Assembly: GCF_003352185.1 (NCBI RefSeq)
Contig: NZ_CP029608.1
Coordinates: forward strand, 5,560,501-5,624,500
Origin: Pseudomonas kribbensis
Lineage (GTDB): Bacteria > Pseudomonadota > Gammaproteobacteria > Pseudomonadales > Pseudomonadaceae
Direction of reading: 5' to 3'
DNA: 64,000 bases
Position numbers and translations under genes: made by a program. Under the pieces are notes generated by a model. It made no database searches, had not been told where the DNA came from, and was given only the letters and a program-made list of their open reading frames with translations. Below are positions 19,511-29,220 of this stretch, one piece after another. Position 1 is the first letter of the stretch. The number at the start of each line of letters is the position of its first letter.

Positions 19511-19874
19511 GTAATGCCTCCTGCCATGCCTGAACGAAACCTTGCACCCGATCCTCGGTACTTCACAGCGGTGAAAACTGCGTTTCGTCTGAAAGACCCG
19601 TGACTGTCGGGTCGTAGAAGGCGCGAAGGTTAGCGATTCGGCAGTTTTTTAACAATCGGATACATCTTGAAATGCGGTAGGAATCACGCACATTGACCAG
19701 GCGTGAGCCGAATAGCGGACTTATTCGGCTCACGAAATGAGCCGAATAATTTCCATCACGTTCAAAACCCGTTTCCCATCCGCCCGGGATGGCCGTGAAA
19801 CCGCCGCTCATTTGCCCATAAACCCCCTATCTGCTAGTGTCGCGCCGGTTTAACGTCAACCGGAATTAGCCGCC
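19511..19874. other. Divergent intergenic region between magA and xseB
   Basis: 364 bp with no credible gene. It must hold the promoters of the leftward mag operon and the rightward xseB-ispA genes. The notable content is a three-copy 12-bp repeat array at 19703-19749. The part nearest magA is more AT-rich, with the sequence CAGTTTTTTAACAATCGG near 19640. Confidence 0.6.
19703..19749. promoter_or_regulatory. Three alternating copies of TGAGCCGAATA(A), candidate operator
   Basis: GTGAGCCGAATA (19703-19714), its inverse TATTCGGCTCAC (19722-19733) and TGAGCCGAATAA (19738-19749). Copies 1 and 2 form a 12-bp inverted repeat with a 7-bp spacer; copies 2 and 3 form a second 12-bp inverted repeat with a 5-bp spacer. 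A terminator reading is unlikely between divergent genes. The spacing and alternation suggest a protein-binding array for the mag or xseB promoters. Confidence 0.5.
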
Positions 19875-20117
19875 ATGGCCCGCAAAAAAGCTGCACTGGA
19901 TTTCGAACAGTCCCTCGCCGACCTGCAAACACTGGTCGAGCGTCTGGAGAACGGTGAATTGTCGCTGGAAGACTCGCTGACCGCTTTCGAGCAGGGCATC
20001 GGTCTGACCCGTGACTGCCAGGCAGCGCTGGCCCAGGCCGAGCAAAAGGTCCAGGTGCTGCTGGAGCGCGATGGCGAGCTGGCCGAGGAACCCTTCGACG
20101 CGGACCAGCCAGAATGA
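19875..20117 (+). CDS. xseB: Exodeoxyribonuclease VII small subunit
   Basis: 80 residues, the usual size. The helical hairpin [38 protein letters not shown] is diagnostic in content. With XseA (not in the window) it forms the single-strand DNA exonuclease VII. It overlaps ispA by 4 bp, the classic xseB-ispA-dxs order. Confidence 0.96.
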   Translation: MARKKAALDFEQSLADLQTLVERLENGELSLEDSLTAFEQGIGLTRDCQAALAQAEQKVQVLLERDGELAEEPFDADQPE

Positions 20118-21001
20118 TCGCGGCGTATTCGGCGACCAGCCAGGCGCGGGTCAATGCGGCACTGGAAACCCTGTTCAACGCACCGCTGCCGGAATTGGCG
20201 CGGCTTTACGAAGCGATGCGCTACAGCGTGATGAACGGCGGCAAACGCGTGCGTCCGCTGCTGGCTTACGCCGCGTGCGAAGCCCTCGGCGGCAAGGCCG
20301 AGCAGGCCAACGGCGCGGCGAGTGCAGTGGAGCTGATTCACGCCTACTCGCTGGTACACGACGATTTGCCGGCGATGGACGACGACGATCTGCGTCGCGG
20401 CCAGCCGACCACTCACAAGAAATTCGATGAAGCCTGCGCGATTCTCGCCGGTGACGGCCTGCAGAGCCTGGCGTTCAGCGCCCTGCTCGACCCGCGTCTG
20501 AGCGACCTGAGCGCGGATATCCGCCTGCAACAGGTCACGGCGCTGGCGCACGCGGCAGGCCCGGCCGGCATGGTCGGCGGCCAGGCCATCGACCTCGGTT
20601 CGGTCGGCCTCAAGCTCGATCAAAAAGCCCTCGAACAGATGCACCGGCACAAGACCGGCGCCCTGATCGAAGTCAGCGTCAAACTCGGCGCCCTGGCCAG
20701 CGGCCGCGCCGAGAAGGATGAACTCAAGGCCCTGCAAAGTTATGCACAGGCCATCGGCCTGGCGTTCCAGGTGCAGGACGACATCCTCGACGTCGAAAGC
20801 GATACCGAAACCCTCGGCAAACGCCAGGGCGCGGACATTGCCCGCGACAAGCCGACCTACCCGGCCCTGCTTGGCCTCGACGCCGCCAAGGCCTATGCCC
20901 TGGAACTGCGCGATCAGGCCCTGCACGCGCTGCGACCGTTTGACGCGGCTGCCGAGCCGTTGCGCGATCTGGCCCGGTATATCGTCGACCGACGCAACTA
21001 A
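20114..21001 (+). CDS. ispA: Farnesyl diphosphate synthase
   Basis: 295 residues. Condenses isopentenyl and dimethylallyl/geranyl diphosphates to farnesyl diphosphate for quinones and undecaprenyl carriers. The first Asp-rich motif is at 83-89 (DDLPAMD) and the second, DDILD, at about 222-226, both intact. GGKRVRPLL near 42-50 binds the diphosphate. The start overlaps the xseB stop by 4 bp, and dxs follows 91 bp later. Confidence 0.97.
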   Translation: MIAAYSATSQARVNAALETLFNAPLPELARLYEAMRYSVMNGGKRVRPLLAYAACEALGGKAEQANGAASAVELIHAYSLVHDDLPAMDDDDLRRGQPTTHKKFDEACAILAGDGLQSLAFSALLDPRLSDLSADIRLQQVTALAHAAGPAGMVGGQAIDLGSVGLKLDQKALEQMHRHKTGALIEVSVKLGALASGRAEKDELKALQSYAQAIGLAFQVQDDILDVESDTETLGKRQGADIARDKPTYPALLGLDAAKAYALELRDQALHALRPFDAAAEPLRDLARYIVDRRN

Positions 21002-21092
21002 AGGCTAATCAGCCAAAAAAGACCAACGCGTGGGCAGGGGACGATGCATCAGGTAAACTGCCGCATCTTTTATACCTATAACGATTCGCCTG

Positions 21093-22991
21093 ATGCCCAC
21101 GACGTTCCATGAGATTCCCCGCAAGCGCCCGACCACGCCCCTGCTCGACCGCGCGAACACGCCGGACGGCCTGCGCCGGTTAGGCGAAGCCGAGCTGGAA
21201 ACCCTGGCTGATGAGTTGCGCCTGGAATTGCTCTACACGGTCGGCCAGACCGGTGGGCATTTCGGTGCCGGCCTGGGCGTCATCGAGCTGACCATCGCGT
21301 TGCATTACGTCTTCGACACCCCGGACGACCGGCTGGTGTGGGACGTTGGTCATCAGGCCTATCCGCACAAGATCCTCACCGGTCGTCGCGAGCGCATGGA
21401 AACCCTGCGCCAGAAGGACGGCATCGCCGCCTTCCCGCGCCGCTCCGAGAGCGAGTACGACACCTTTGGCGTCGGCCACTCCAGCACCTCGATCAGTGCC
21501 GCACTGGGCATGGCCATCGCCGCCCGCCTGCAGAACAGTGATCGCAAGGCGATTGCGGTGATCGGTGACGGCGCGCTGACCGCCGGCATGGCGTTCGAGG
21601 CGCTGAACCATGCGCCGGAAGTGAACGCCAACATGCTGGTGATCCTCAACGACAACGACATGTCGATCTCGCGCAACGTCGGCGGTCTGTCGAACTATCT
21701 GGCGAAAATCCTTTCCAGCCGCACCTACGCGAGCATGCGCGAAGGCAGCAAGAAAGTGCTGTCGCGCCTGCCCGGCGCCTGGGAAATCGCCCGTCGCACC
21801 GAAGAATACGCCAAAGGCATGCTGGTTCCCGGCACCCTGTTCGAAGAGCTGGGCTGGAACTACATCGGCCCGATCGACGGCCACGACCTGCCGACCCTGA
21901 TCGCCACCCTGCGCAACATGCGCGATCTGAAAGGCCCGCAGTTCCTGCACATCGTCACCAAGAAAGGCAAAGGCTTCGCCCCGGCGGAAGTCGACCCTAT
22001 CGGTTACCACGCCATCACCAAACTCGAGCCGCTGGACGCCCCGGCCGCTGCGCCGAAAAAGGCCGGCGGGCCGAAGTATTCCGGCGTGTTCGGTGAATGG
22101 CTGTGCGACATGGCCGCTGCCGACCCGCGCCTGGTGGGCATCACTCCGGCGATGAAGGAAGGCTCGGACCTGGTGGCGTTCAGCGAACGTTTCCCGCTGC
22201 GCTACTTCGACGTGGCGATTGCCGAGCAGCACGCCGTGACCCTCGCGGCCGGCATGGCCTGCGAAGGCGCCAAGCCGGTGGTGGCGATCTACTCGACGTT
22301 CCTGCAACGCGGTTACGACCAACTGGTGCATGACGTCGCGGTGCAGAACCTCGACGTGCTGTTCGCCATCGACCGCGCCGGTCTGGTGGGCGAAGACGGC
22401 CCGACCCACGCCGGCAGCTTCGACCTGTCGTTCCTGCGCTGCATCCCGGGCATGGTGATCATGACCCCGAGCGATGAAAACGAACTGCGCAAGATGCTCA
22501 CCACCGGCCACCTGTACAACGGCCCGGCGGCGGTGCGTTACCCGCGTGGCACCGGCCCGAACGCGACCATCGAGAAGAACCTCGAACCGATCGAGATCGG
22601 CAAGGGTGTGGTTCGTCGTCAGGGCAGCAACGTTGCCTTGCTGGTGTTCGGCGTGCAGCTGGCCGAAGCGCTGAACGTCGCCGAAACCCTGGACGCCACC
22701 GTGGTCGACATGCGTTTCGTCAAGCCGATGGACGAAGCACTGGTACGCGAAATCGCGAACAGCCACGACCTGCTGGTGACCATCGAAGAGAACGCGATCA
22801 TGGGCGGTGCCGGTGGCGCGGTCAGCGAATTCCTCGCTCGCGAGAATATCCTCAAGTCGGTGCTGCACCTTGGCTTGCCGGACATTTACGTCGAGCACGC
22901 CAAACCGGCGCAGATGCTGGCCGAGTGCGGTCTGGACGAAGCCGGGATCGAAGCGGCGGTGCGAGAGCGCCTGGAGCTGCTTAACAAGTAA
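21093..22991 (+). CDS. dxs: 1-deoxy-D-xylulose-5-phosphate synthase
   Basis: 632 residues, full length. A thiamine-diphosphate enzyme that makes deoxyxylulose phosphate from pyruvate and glyceraldehyde 3-phosphate, the first step of the MEP isoprenoid pathway. The cofactor motif GDG...NDN is seen in [18 protein letters not shown] and [17 protein letters not shown]. The transketolase pyrimidine-binding region follows ([18 protein letters not shown]), then the C-terminal domain. Probably has its own promoter in the 91 bp after ispA, where TATACC/TATAAC sequences occur. Confidence 0.98.
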   Translation: MPTTFHEIPRKRPTTPLLDRANTPDGLRRLGEAELETLADELRLELLYTVGQTGGHFGAGLGVIELTIALHYVFDTPDDRLVWDVGHQAYPHKILTGRRERMETLRQKDGIAAFPRRSESEYDTFGVGHSSTSISAALGMAIAARLQNSDRKAIAVIGDGALTAGMAFEALNHAPEVNANMLVILNDNDMSISRNVGGLSNYLAKILSSRTYASMREGSKKVLSRLPGAWEIARRTEEYAKGMLVPGTLFEELGWNYIGPIDGHDLPTLIATLRNMRDLKGPQFLHIVTKKGKGFAPAEVDPIGYHAITKLEPLDAPAAAPKKAGGPKYSGVFGEWLCDMAAADPRLVGITPAMKEGSDLVAFSERFPLRYFDVAIAEQHAVTLAAGMACEGAKPVVAIYSTFLQRGYDQLVHDVAVQNLDVLFAIDRAGLVGEDGPTHAGSFDLSFLRCIPGMVIMTPSDENELRKMLTTGHLYNGPAAVRYPRGTGPNATIEKNLEPIEIGKGVVRRQGSNVALLVFGVQLAEALNVAETLDATVVDMRFVKPMDEALVREIANSHDLLVTIEENAIMGGAGGAVSEFLARENILKSVLHLGLPDIYVEHAKPAQMLAECGLDEAGIEAAVRERLELLNK

Positions 22992-23003
22992 AACGCAATG
23001 CCC

Positions 23004-23094
23004 ATGTGGGAGCGAGCCTGCTCGCGATAGCGTACTGTCAGTCACTTCAATGCCGACTGACACACCGCAATCGCGAGCAGGCTCGCTCCCACAT
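23004..23094. repeat. REPIN: two inverted REP elements with a nested inner repeat
   Basis: A 25-bp REP at 23004-23028 (ATGTGGGAGCGAGCCTGCTC plus GCGAT) is repeated exactly in inverse orientation at 23070-23094. The 41-bp spacer itself contains a perfect inner repeat, TGTCAGTC (23036-23043) and GACTGACA (23055-23062). This is the classic P. fluorescens REP doublet mobilised by RAYT transposases; no RAYT gene is in the window. It fills most of the gap between dxs and btuB. Confidence 0.95.
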
Positions 23095-23130
23095 TGATTT
23101 GCGCACACCGGAAATACCGACGGAATACCG

Positions 23131-25014
23131 ATGAACCTCTCGCGTCTCGCCCTGCCCCTCCTCCTGCTGCCAATCACCAACGCCCTCGCCGACACCTTCG
23201 AACGCGATCAGGCCCTGAAGCTGCCGGACGTGCTGATCAGCGCCAACCGCCAGGTGGAAGCGCGCAACGACAGCAGCGCTGCCAACACCGTATTCACCCG
23301 CGAAGACATCGAGCGCCTGCAACCGCGCAGCGTCACCGATCTGCTGCAACGGGTACCCGGCGTGCAAGTGGCACAAACCGGCGGGCGCGGCAGTCTGCCG
23401 GGGATCTACATTCGCGGCACGCAATCGGCACAGAGCCTGGTGCTGGTCGATGGCCAGCGCATCGGCAATTCCACCTCCGGCGACAGCAACCTGCAACACC
23501 TCAACATTGAGCAGATAGAACGCGTCGAAGTGCTGCGCGGTTCACGCTCGGTGATCTACGGCAGCGATGCGATTGGCGGGGTGATTCAGATCTTCACCCG
23601 GCGCGGCGCTGAGCAAGGCTTACAGCCGCGAATGCATGTCGGCTTCGGCAGCAACCAGACCTGGGAGCGCAGTGTCGGTCTGTCCGGCGGCGATGAGAAA
23701 ACCCGTTTCAACCTCGGCGCCAGCCTCGATGAAACCGCCGGGATCGACCGCACCCACGAGTCCTATCCCAGCGACAGCGATCACGATGCCTACCGCAACA
23801 AATCCATCAGCCTGAGCCTCAGCCATGCGCTGACCGATGACATCGAAGTGGGCGCCAACCTGCTGGATAACCGTGGCAAAAGCGAGTTCGACAGTCCCTA
23901 CGGTAGATATGACTTCCCGACAAAGCAGTCCTATCAACAACAGCAATATAGTGACTTTGACGTCAGCAGCGTCAGTAGTTACTTAGACGCTCGGATTAAC
24001 GAAATCTGGAAAGCCCGCGTCGAGTTCGGTCATAGCGAAAATCGCGAAAAGACGTTCGACAAGCTCAGCGACGAACGCTCTGTGTTCAACACCTACCGGG
24101 ATTCGGTGAATTGGCAGAACGACCTGACGTTGGATTCACGCAACAGCCTGATCCTTGGCGGCGACTGGTACGAAGACCGGATCAACAGCAGCACCGCGTT
24201 CGACGAAGACAGCCGCTGGAATCGCGCCGCGTTTATCCAGCATCGTTATCAGGCCGACAGTTTCTCCACCGAACTGGGCCTGCGTCGTGACGACAACCAG
24301 CAGTTCGGCGGCCAGAACAGCTGGAGCGGCACCCTGACGTTGCCGGTCAATCCCGACAACGATCTGCTCTTGAGCTACAGCGAAGGATTCCGTGCCCCTA
24401 CTTTCAACGACCTGTACTACCCGAAGTACAGCAATCCGGATCTGAAGCCGGAAACCTCCAAAAGCTATGAGTTGCAGTGGCGCAGCCAGTTGAATGACAG
24501 CAGCCGCATAGAGGCGTCGATTTATCGTACAGATCTGAAGGACGCGATTATCGCCGCTGACGGCAACCCTCCAGAGAACGTCGCCTCGGCACGGATCAAC
24601 GGCTTCGAAGCAGCGCTGAAACAGGACCTTTTCGGCTGGCAGAGCAACCTCGGCGTGGCAATCATCGATCCCCGCGACCGCGACACCGGCCACACCTTGG
24701 CGCGGCGTGCCCGTCGTACCTTGAGCTGGGATCTGGATCGGCAGTTCGATCGCCTCGGCCTCGGCGCCAGTTGGCAGGCCGTCAGCAGCAGTTATGACGA
24801 CCTGCACAATCAGCAGCCATTGGGTGGTTATGCGTTGCTGGGACTGCGCAGCAGCTGGGCGCTGGACCGTGAGATCAAGCTGGATTTCAAGGTGGATAAC
24901 CTGCTGGACAAGGGTTACAGCCGGGCGCTGTACAGCCATGACGGCAGTCAGTATGGCTATCGTGAGGAAGGCCGGGCATTCATGTTCGGGGTGACCTGGA
25001 CGCCGCAGCTCTAG
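23131..25014 (+). CDS. btuB: TonB-dependent vitamin B12 receptor
   Basis: 627 residues. A signal peptide (MNLSRLALPLLLLPITNALA) is followed by a TonB-box-like PDVLISAN at about 32-39. A plug domain follows (SVTDLLQRVPGVQV, GSLPGIYIRGTQSAQSLVLVDGQRI, RVEVLRGSRSVIYGSDAIGGVI), then a 22-strand barrel ending GRAFMFGVTWTPQL with a terminal aromatic/hydrophobic pattern. The plug closely resembles E. coli BtuB. There is no room for a cobalamin riboswitch, because a REPIN occupies the 139-bp upstream gap. It converges on a btuF-like gene. Confidence 0.92.
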   Translation: MNLSRLALPLLLLPITNALADTFERDQALKLPDVLISANRQVEARNDSSAANTVFTREDIERLQPRSVTDLLQRVPGVQVAQTGGRGSLPGIYIRGTQSAQSLVLVDGQRIGNSTSGDSNLQHLNIEQIERVEVLRGSRSVIYGSDAIGGVIQIFTRRGAEQGLQPRMHVGFGSNQTWERSVGLSGGDEKTRFNLGASLDETAGIDRTHESYPSDSDHDAYRNKSISLSLSHALTDDIEVGANLLDNRGKSEFDSPYGRYDFPTKQSYQQQQYSDFDVSSVSSYLDARINEIWKARVEFGHSENREKTFDKLSDERSVFNTYRDSVNWQNDLTLDSRNSLILGGDWYEDRINSSTAFDEDSRWNRAAFIQHRYQADSFSTELGLRRDDNQQFGGQNSWSGTLTLPVNPDNDLLLSYSEGFRAPTFNDLYYPKYSNPDLKPETSKSYELQWRSQLNDSSRIEASIYRTDLKDAIIAADGNPPENVASARINGFEAALKQDLFGWQSNLGVAIIDPRDRDTGHTLARRARRTLSWDLDRQFDRLGLGASWQAVSSSYDDLHNQQPLGGYALLGLRSSWALDREIKLDFKVDNLLDKGYSRALYSHDGSQYGYREEGRAFMFGVTWTPQL

Positions 25015-25017
25015 CGG

Positions 25018-25818
25018 TCAGCGGTCTGGCGCAATCAACTGGCAGAGTTTGGCCGTCGCCTCGATCATCTGCCCGCTTGGACGCTCCAGACCTTTATCGG
25101 TGACCAACAGCAACTGCCTGTGCCTCACCGCCGCCACCTGCGGCCAGGCATTCCACGCATCCAGTTGCGGCTGATCGCCGGCCAGAATCACCTCGGGATC
25201 ACGCTGTAATACGGCTTCGATGCTCACCTGCGGCGCCGGCAGCGTCAGGTCGGCAAACACATTGCGTGCGCCGCACACTTCAAGCGCATCGCTGATGATC
25301 TGCCCGCCGCCGATGGTGTACAGCGGCTTGTCCCAGACTTGATAGAACACCCGCAGCGGCGTTTCCCGTCGATAGCGCTGGCGCAGCTCATCAGTCTTGC
25401 GCCGCAGCTCGGCCGCCCGTTCAACCCCGCGCTCAGGACGACCGAGCTGCGCAGCGATGGCTTCGATCTGCATGGTCAACTGCTCGAAACTGTGGGGTTC
25501 GGCAACGAAGGTCGGAATGTTCAGGCGCTTGAGCTGATCGCGCTGGGCCGGGCCGACACTGCCGGGCCACAGCAGCAACAAGTCAGGTTTGAGGCTGAGC
25601 AGCCGCTCCATGTCGAGCTGGCCATAACGGCCCACCGAAGGCACATCCTTGATTGCGGACGGTCGGTCACCGGCATCCAGCACGCCCACCAGCAGGTCGG
25701 CCGAATCCAGTTCAACAACAATTTCAGACAAGGATGGCGCGAGACTGACCACCCGCAGGGCGGCCAGGGTTTCGCTGCTGACGGCCAGCAGCAGTACCGC
25801 CAGCCAGAGACGACGCAT
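25018..25818 (-). CDS. btuF: BtuF-like cobalamin-binding periplasmic protein
   Basis: 266 residues with a signal peptide ([19 protein letters not shown]). It has the class III periplasmic binding fold of metal-chelate transporters: RVVSLAPSLSEIVVELDSADLLVGV, then VPSVGRYGQLDMERLLSLKPDLLLLW, and a C-terminal IEAVLQRDPEVILAG. The neighbouring btuB supports cobalamin as the ligand. The start overlaps the stop of the upstream membrane-protein gene by one base (TGATG-type join); further upstream frame is not needed. No BtuC/BtuD genes are adjacent. Confidence 0.85.
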   Translation of the reverse strand: MRRLWLAVLLLAVSSETLAALRVVSLAPSLSEIVVELDSADLLVGVLDAGDRPSAIKDVPSVGRYGQLDMERLLSLKPDLLLLWPGSVGPAQRDQLKRLNIPTFVAEPHSFEQLTMQIEAIAAQLGRPERGVERAAELRRKTDELRQRYRRETPLRVFYQVWDKPLYTIGGGQIISDALEVCGARNVFADLTLPAPQVSIEAVLQRDPEVILAGDQPQLDAWNAWPQVAAVRHRQLLLVTDKGLERPSGQMIEATAKLCQLIAPDR

Positions 25819-26237
25819 CAACCGAGTTGACGCGGGATACGGTAGAGGTAGAACAGCACCGCCGTGGACAGCGCCAGCAGCATCAGCGGCACGGCCTCCA
25901 GGCCGACGAACACCGCCAGTGCGCCGATCCACGCCGGCAACCCCGCCGCCAGAAACGCCGTGCGACGACGAGCCGCGAGGGCAATCCACGCAGCGGGTTC
26001 ATCCGGGGTATCGAGGGCTTTTTGCGTGGCGATCAGCGCATGTTTGTAGCGGCCGAAGAACTTCAGGCTGACAAACATCGAGGCCACACCGGCAATGAAC
26101 AACGGCATCGCCAGCACCGGCATGATCGCTTCGCTCTCGCCGAATACGGCGTTGAGCACGAACAGCGGCACCAGTGCCAGCGCCAGGTATTTCCACCAGG
26201 CGACCGACAGGCGGCGGCGCACCTGACCGCGGGTCAC
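25818..26237 (-). CDS. Small membrane protein of unknown function
   Basis: 139 residues with two hydrophobic hairpins: [16 protein letters not shown] / [21 protein letters not shown] near the N-terminus and [36 protein letters not shown] near the C-terminus, four predicted helices in all. The middle holds a basic, soluble segment. Its start overlaps the ribA stop by 4 bp and its stop abuts the btuF start, so it is expressed as the middle gene of ribA-(this)-btuF. I recognise no functional family. Confidence 0.8.
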   Translation of the reverse strand: MTRGQVRRRLSVAWWKYLALALVPLFVLNAVFGESEAIMPVLAMPLFIAGVASMFVSLKFFGRYKHALIATQKALDTPDEPAAWIALAARRRTAFLAAGLPAWIGALAVFVGLEAVPLMLLALSTAVLFYLYRIPRQLG

Positions 26238-26851
26238 GCCCGGTCTACCTCGCCCTGATGTTCATTGCCCATCATGTGGTCGAGCTTGCTGGCCTTGGTC
26301 GCCAGGTAGAGTTTGTTGTGCGGGTTGTGGCCGGTGTGCAGCGGTACGCGCTCGGCGACGACAATGTTCATGTCAGTCAGGGCTTTGACCTTGCGCGGGT
26401 TGTTGGTCATCAGGCGCAGGGATTTCACGCCCAGATGCTCCAGCATCGGCAGGCACATCGCGTAGTCACGCTGGTCGGCGGCAAAGCCCAGGCGCTCGTT
26501 GGCTTCAACGGTGTCGGCGCCGCCGTCCTGCAATTCGTAGGCACGGATCTTGTTCAGCAGGCCAATGCCACGACCTTCCTGACGCAGGTACAGCAACACG
26601 CCACGACCTTCGCGGGCGATCGCCTTCAACGCAGCTTCCAGTTGCGAGCCGCAGTCGCAACGCTGGCTGAACAAGGCATCGCCGGTCAGGCATTCGGAGT
26701 GCAACCGGCCGAGTACCGGGGCACCGTCGGCAATCTCACCCAGGCTCAGCACGACGTGCTCGCGGCCGGTGGCTTCATCGAGAAAACCGTGCATGGTGAA
26801 TTGCGCAAAAGGCGTTGGCAGCTTGGAAGCGGCGACAAAAACGACAGGCAC
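26234..26851 (-). CDS. ribA: GTP cyclohydrolase II
   Basis: 205 residues. First committed step of riboflavin synthesis: GTP to the diaminopyrimidinone, formate and pyrophosphate. The zinc ligands are intact as Cys54, Cys65 and Cys67 in [20 protein letters not shown], followed by the catalytic region [16 protein letters not shown]. This stand-alone enzyme matters because the RibBA protein at 30286-31377 has lost the zinc cysteines. It heads an operon with the membrane protein and btuF-like genes. Confidence 0.97.
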   Translation of the reverse strand: MPVVFVAASKLPTPFAQFTMHGFLDEATGREHVVLSLGEIADGAPVLGRLHSECLTGDALFSQRCDCGSQLEAALKAIAREGRGVLLYLRQEGRGIGLLNKIRAYELQDGGADTVEANERLGFAADQRDYAMCLPMLEHLGVKSLRLMTNNPRKVKALTDMNIVVAERVPLHTGHNPHNKLYLATKASKLDHMMGNEHQGEVDRA

Positions 26852-26974
26852 CGGTGTGCTCCTGATCTAAAAAGTCCGAGATTCGCTGGGCGGCATTGTA
26901 ACAGCAGGTTCCGGCAGACGCTTAGGCTGAATTATCGGCCATAACGATCAAAAAGTTTGATGACTGGCCTGCCG

Positions 26975-27709
26975 TCATTGCCCCCGGTCGAACGGATACG
27001 GCTGTTTCCAGCGTTCGAAGATGGGCTTCAATTCGCCGCTTTTCACCAGCTGATCCATGCGCTGGTCATAGATCGACATCAGCGCACGGGCCTGAGGGGT
27101 GTCGGCGAAGCCGAGGTACAGCGGCAACTCAGCCAGATGCGAATAACGGTATTGCGAAGGGTCGGCGGCATTTCTCACCACCGCTTCGATTTCCGTCAGC
27201 GCATCGATGTAGTAATCCGCCCGCCCCTGCTTGAGCATCGACAGGATCCCGGTGCGGCGTTCGATCTGGTTGTAGCGCTTGATGTTCGGCAGGTAGGTCT
27301 CGTATCGATAACCCCGCACCCAGGCCAGCCGGTATTTGCCGAGAGTGGCCTCGGTCGGTGCCGGGTTGCTGGCCAGGCCCAGTGCGTAGATGTGATCGGA
27401 ATCGAAGTTCCATTTGGGATACAGAACCTGCTCGGCCTCACCGCGATAGGAGCCGACCAGCGCGTCGACTTCCTTCAACTGCACCAGGCCCACCGAGCGG
27501 GTATACGGCACGGTACGGATATCCAGAGTCACGCCGGCGGGTTCGAACACCTTGCGCAGCACGTCCCAGCCCAGGCCGTGGCCATCGGCGGCGGTGTAGT
27601 CTTCCCAGTCTTCACTGGCCAGGTGAATGACCGACGGCGGCGCATCCTGTGCATGGGCAACCGCACCCAGCAGGATAAAAAACAGTATCGCCAACCCGCG
27701 TCGAGCCAT
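26975..27709 (-). CDS. Periplasmic substrate-binding protein (ABC amino-acid type)
   Basis: 244 residues with a signal peptide (MARRGLAILFFILLGAVAHA). The body has the SBP_bac_3 pattern: HLASEDWEDYTAADGHGLGWDVLRKVFEPAGV, an internal ALVGSYRGEAEQVLYP stretch, YNQIERRTGILSMLKQGRADYYIDA and C-terminal GELKPIFERWKQPYPF. Start 27709 has a GAGGGA ribosome site at 7-base spacing; 27724 is a possible alternative start five codons upstream. No transporter membrane or ATPase genes are adjacent, so it may be an orphan solute sensor or feed an unlinked transporter. It follows pgpA. Confidence 0.8.
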   Translation of the reverse strand: MARRGLAILFFILLGAVAHAQDAPPSVIHLASEDWEDYTAADGHGLGWDVLRKVFEPAGVTLDIRTVPYTRSVGLVQLKEVDALVGSYRGEAEQVLYPKWNFDSDHIYALGLASNPAPTEATLGKYRLAWVRGYRYETYLPNIKRYNQIERRTGILSMLKQGRADYYIDALTEIEAVVRNAADPSQYRYSHLAELPLYLGFADTPQARALMSIYDQRMDQLVKSGELKPIFERWKQPYPFDRGQ

Positions 27710-27737
27710 CCCTGTGTCCCTCATCCACGCCCTGAAA

Positions 27738-28241
27738 TCAGGCGAAAATCCACACCAGCCCCTGCATCGCCAGCCAGGCGAACACGCCCGCCAGCACGTC
27801 GTCGAGCATGATGCCGACGCCGCCATGCACATGCCGGTCGATCCAGCGGATCGGCCACGGCTTGAGGATGTCGAAGAAGCGGAACATCAGGAACCCGGCG
27901 AGCAACCAGTACCAGCCTTCCGGCACCAGCCACAGAGTGATCCACATCCCGACCATCTCGTCCCAGACGATGCCCTCGTGGTCGTGCACCCGCAGATCGT
28001 CGGCCACCTTGCCGCACAGCCAGAAGCCGAACAGCATGGTGATCCCGAGCATCAGCCAGTAGCCCCAGTCGGGCAACATCTGCCACAACGGAATAAAGGG
28101 TAGCGCAACTAACGAGCCCCACGTGCCCGGTGCTTTCGGCAAGGTGCCCGAACCGAAGCCGAATGCAATGAAATGCCAGGGATTGCGCCAGACCGACGGC
28201 GGAACGAATTCCCCGGGAACCTGTTTCGGGTGATCTGTCAC
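27738..28241 (-). CDS. pgpA: Phosphatidylglycerophosphatase A
   Basis: 167 residues. Dephosphorylates phosphatidylglycerophosphate to phosphatidylglycerol at the inner membrane. Hallmarks are FGSGTLPKAPGTWGSL at about 29-44, the acidic HDHEGIVWDEMVGMWI and the C-terminal HGGVGIMLDDVLAGVFAWL. Its start overlaps the thiL stop by 4 bp, the usual thiL-pgpA pairing of gamma-proteobacteria. Confidence 0.95.
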   Translation of the reverse strand: MTDHPKQVPGEFVPPSVWRNPWHFIAFGFGSGTLPKAPGTWGSLVALPFIPLWQMLPDWGYWLMLGITMLFGFWLCGKVADDLRVHDHEGIVWDEMVGMWITLWLVPEGWYWLLAGFLMFRFFDILKPWPIRWIDRHVHGGVGIMLDDVLAGVFAWLAMQGLVWIFA

Positions 28242-29203
28242 GGTGACTCCTGAAAATGTTGATAACCCCGGATTTGCGGGGTGATGTCATGCCCTTCGCG
28301 GTCCAGCAGCACCACGCCCTGCCCCTCGGCCACGCGCCCGATCACGTGAATCAACCAGCCATCTGCCAGCAGCGCCGGCAATTCGACGGACGGCAAGGTA
28401 AAGGCCAGCACGTAATCATCGCCACCGCTCAACGCCGCACGTTCGGCGCCGCGCTGGCCAAGAAACGCCACCAGCGCGTCCGACAGCGGCACGCGCTCGC
28501 GTTCGACTTCGAGGCGAACCTTCGAAGCCAGTGCGATATGGCCGCAATCGGCGAGCAGGCCATCGGAGATATCCAGCGCCGAAGTGGCCTTGCCGCGCAG
28601 GGCCTGACCGAGGGCCAGTTGCGGTTGCGGCGACCAGTAGTGATCGAGCAGCGGCTGGGCGATGTGCGGTTCAGCCTCGCGCTGGCCAAGCACCAGCGGC
28701 AAGGCCCCGGCGGCATTGCCCAGCTCACCACCGACGCACAACAGATCGCCGGGCTGCGCGCCGCTGCGAGTCAGGGCCTGGCCGGCCGGGACGCGACCGA
28801 ACACGGTGACGGTCAGGCTCAACGGTCCGCGCGTCGTGTCACCTCCGACCAACGTCACACTGCAGCTTTGCGCCATGCGGTTCAAACCACGGGCATAGGC
28901 TTGCAGCCAATCGGCAGTTACCGTCGGCAAAGTCAGGGCAAGGGTAAAGGCGACGGGCGTGGCGCCCATGGCAGCGAGGTCGCTGACCGCTACAGCCAGC
29001 GAGCGCTGACCGAGCAGAAACGGATCGCAGGGATCGGCGAAATGCACGCCGGCCACCAGCGTATCGGTGGAAATCGCCAGCTGTTCCCCGGAGGGAACCG
29101 CCAGCAAGGCGCAGTCGTCACCGATCCCCAGTGCAACGCCCTCGCCGCCCTGCGCACAAGGCGCGGCGGCGAAGAAATTGCGGATCAGCTCAAACTCGCC
29201 CAT
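28238..29203 (-). CDS. thiL: Thiamine-monophosphate kinase
   Basis: 321 residues. Makes thiamine diphosphate, the cofactor also needed by Dxs. The AIRS-like fold is shown by GEFELIRNFFAAA at the N-terminus, GIGDDCALL with the metal-binding aspartates, VAVSDLAAMGATPVAFTLAL and LVGGDTTRGPLSLTVTVFG. It lies 17 bp after nusB and overlaps pgpA. Confidence 0.96.
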   Translation of the reverse strand: MGEFELIRNFFAAAPCAQGGEGVALGIGDDCALLAVPSGEQLAISTDTLVAGVHFADPCDPFLLGQRSLAVAVSDLAAMGATPVAFTLALTLPTVTADWLQAYARGLNRMAQSCSVTLVGGDTTRGPLSLTVTVFGRVPAGQALTRSGAQPGDLLCVGGELGNAAGALPLVLGQREAEPHIAQPLLDHYWSPQPQLALGQALRGKATSALDISDGLLADCGHIALASKVRLEVERERVPLSDALVAFLGQRGAERAALSGGDDYVLAFTLPSVELPALLADGWLIHVIGRVAEGQGVVLLDREGHDITPQIRGYQHFQESP

Positions 29204-29220
29204 GAGGTATCAAGCGCGTT

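Noticed and set aside
21004..21021. GGCT-AATC-AGCC hairpin followed by A's after ispA, as a terminator
   Set aside because: The plus strand has an A-run rather than a T-run after a short 4-bp stem, so it would not terminate ispA transcription.
22992..23130. Cobalamin riboswitch upstream of btuB
   Set aside because: The gap is only 139 bp and is mostly occupied by a REPIN; no B12-box was seen.
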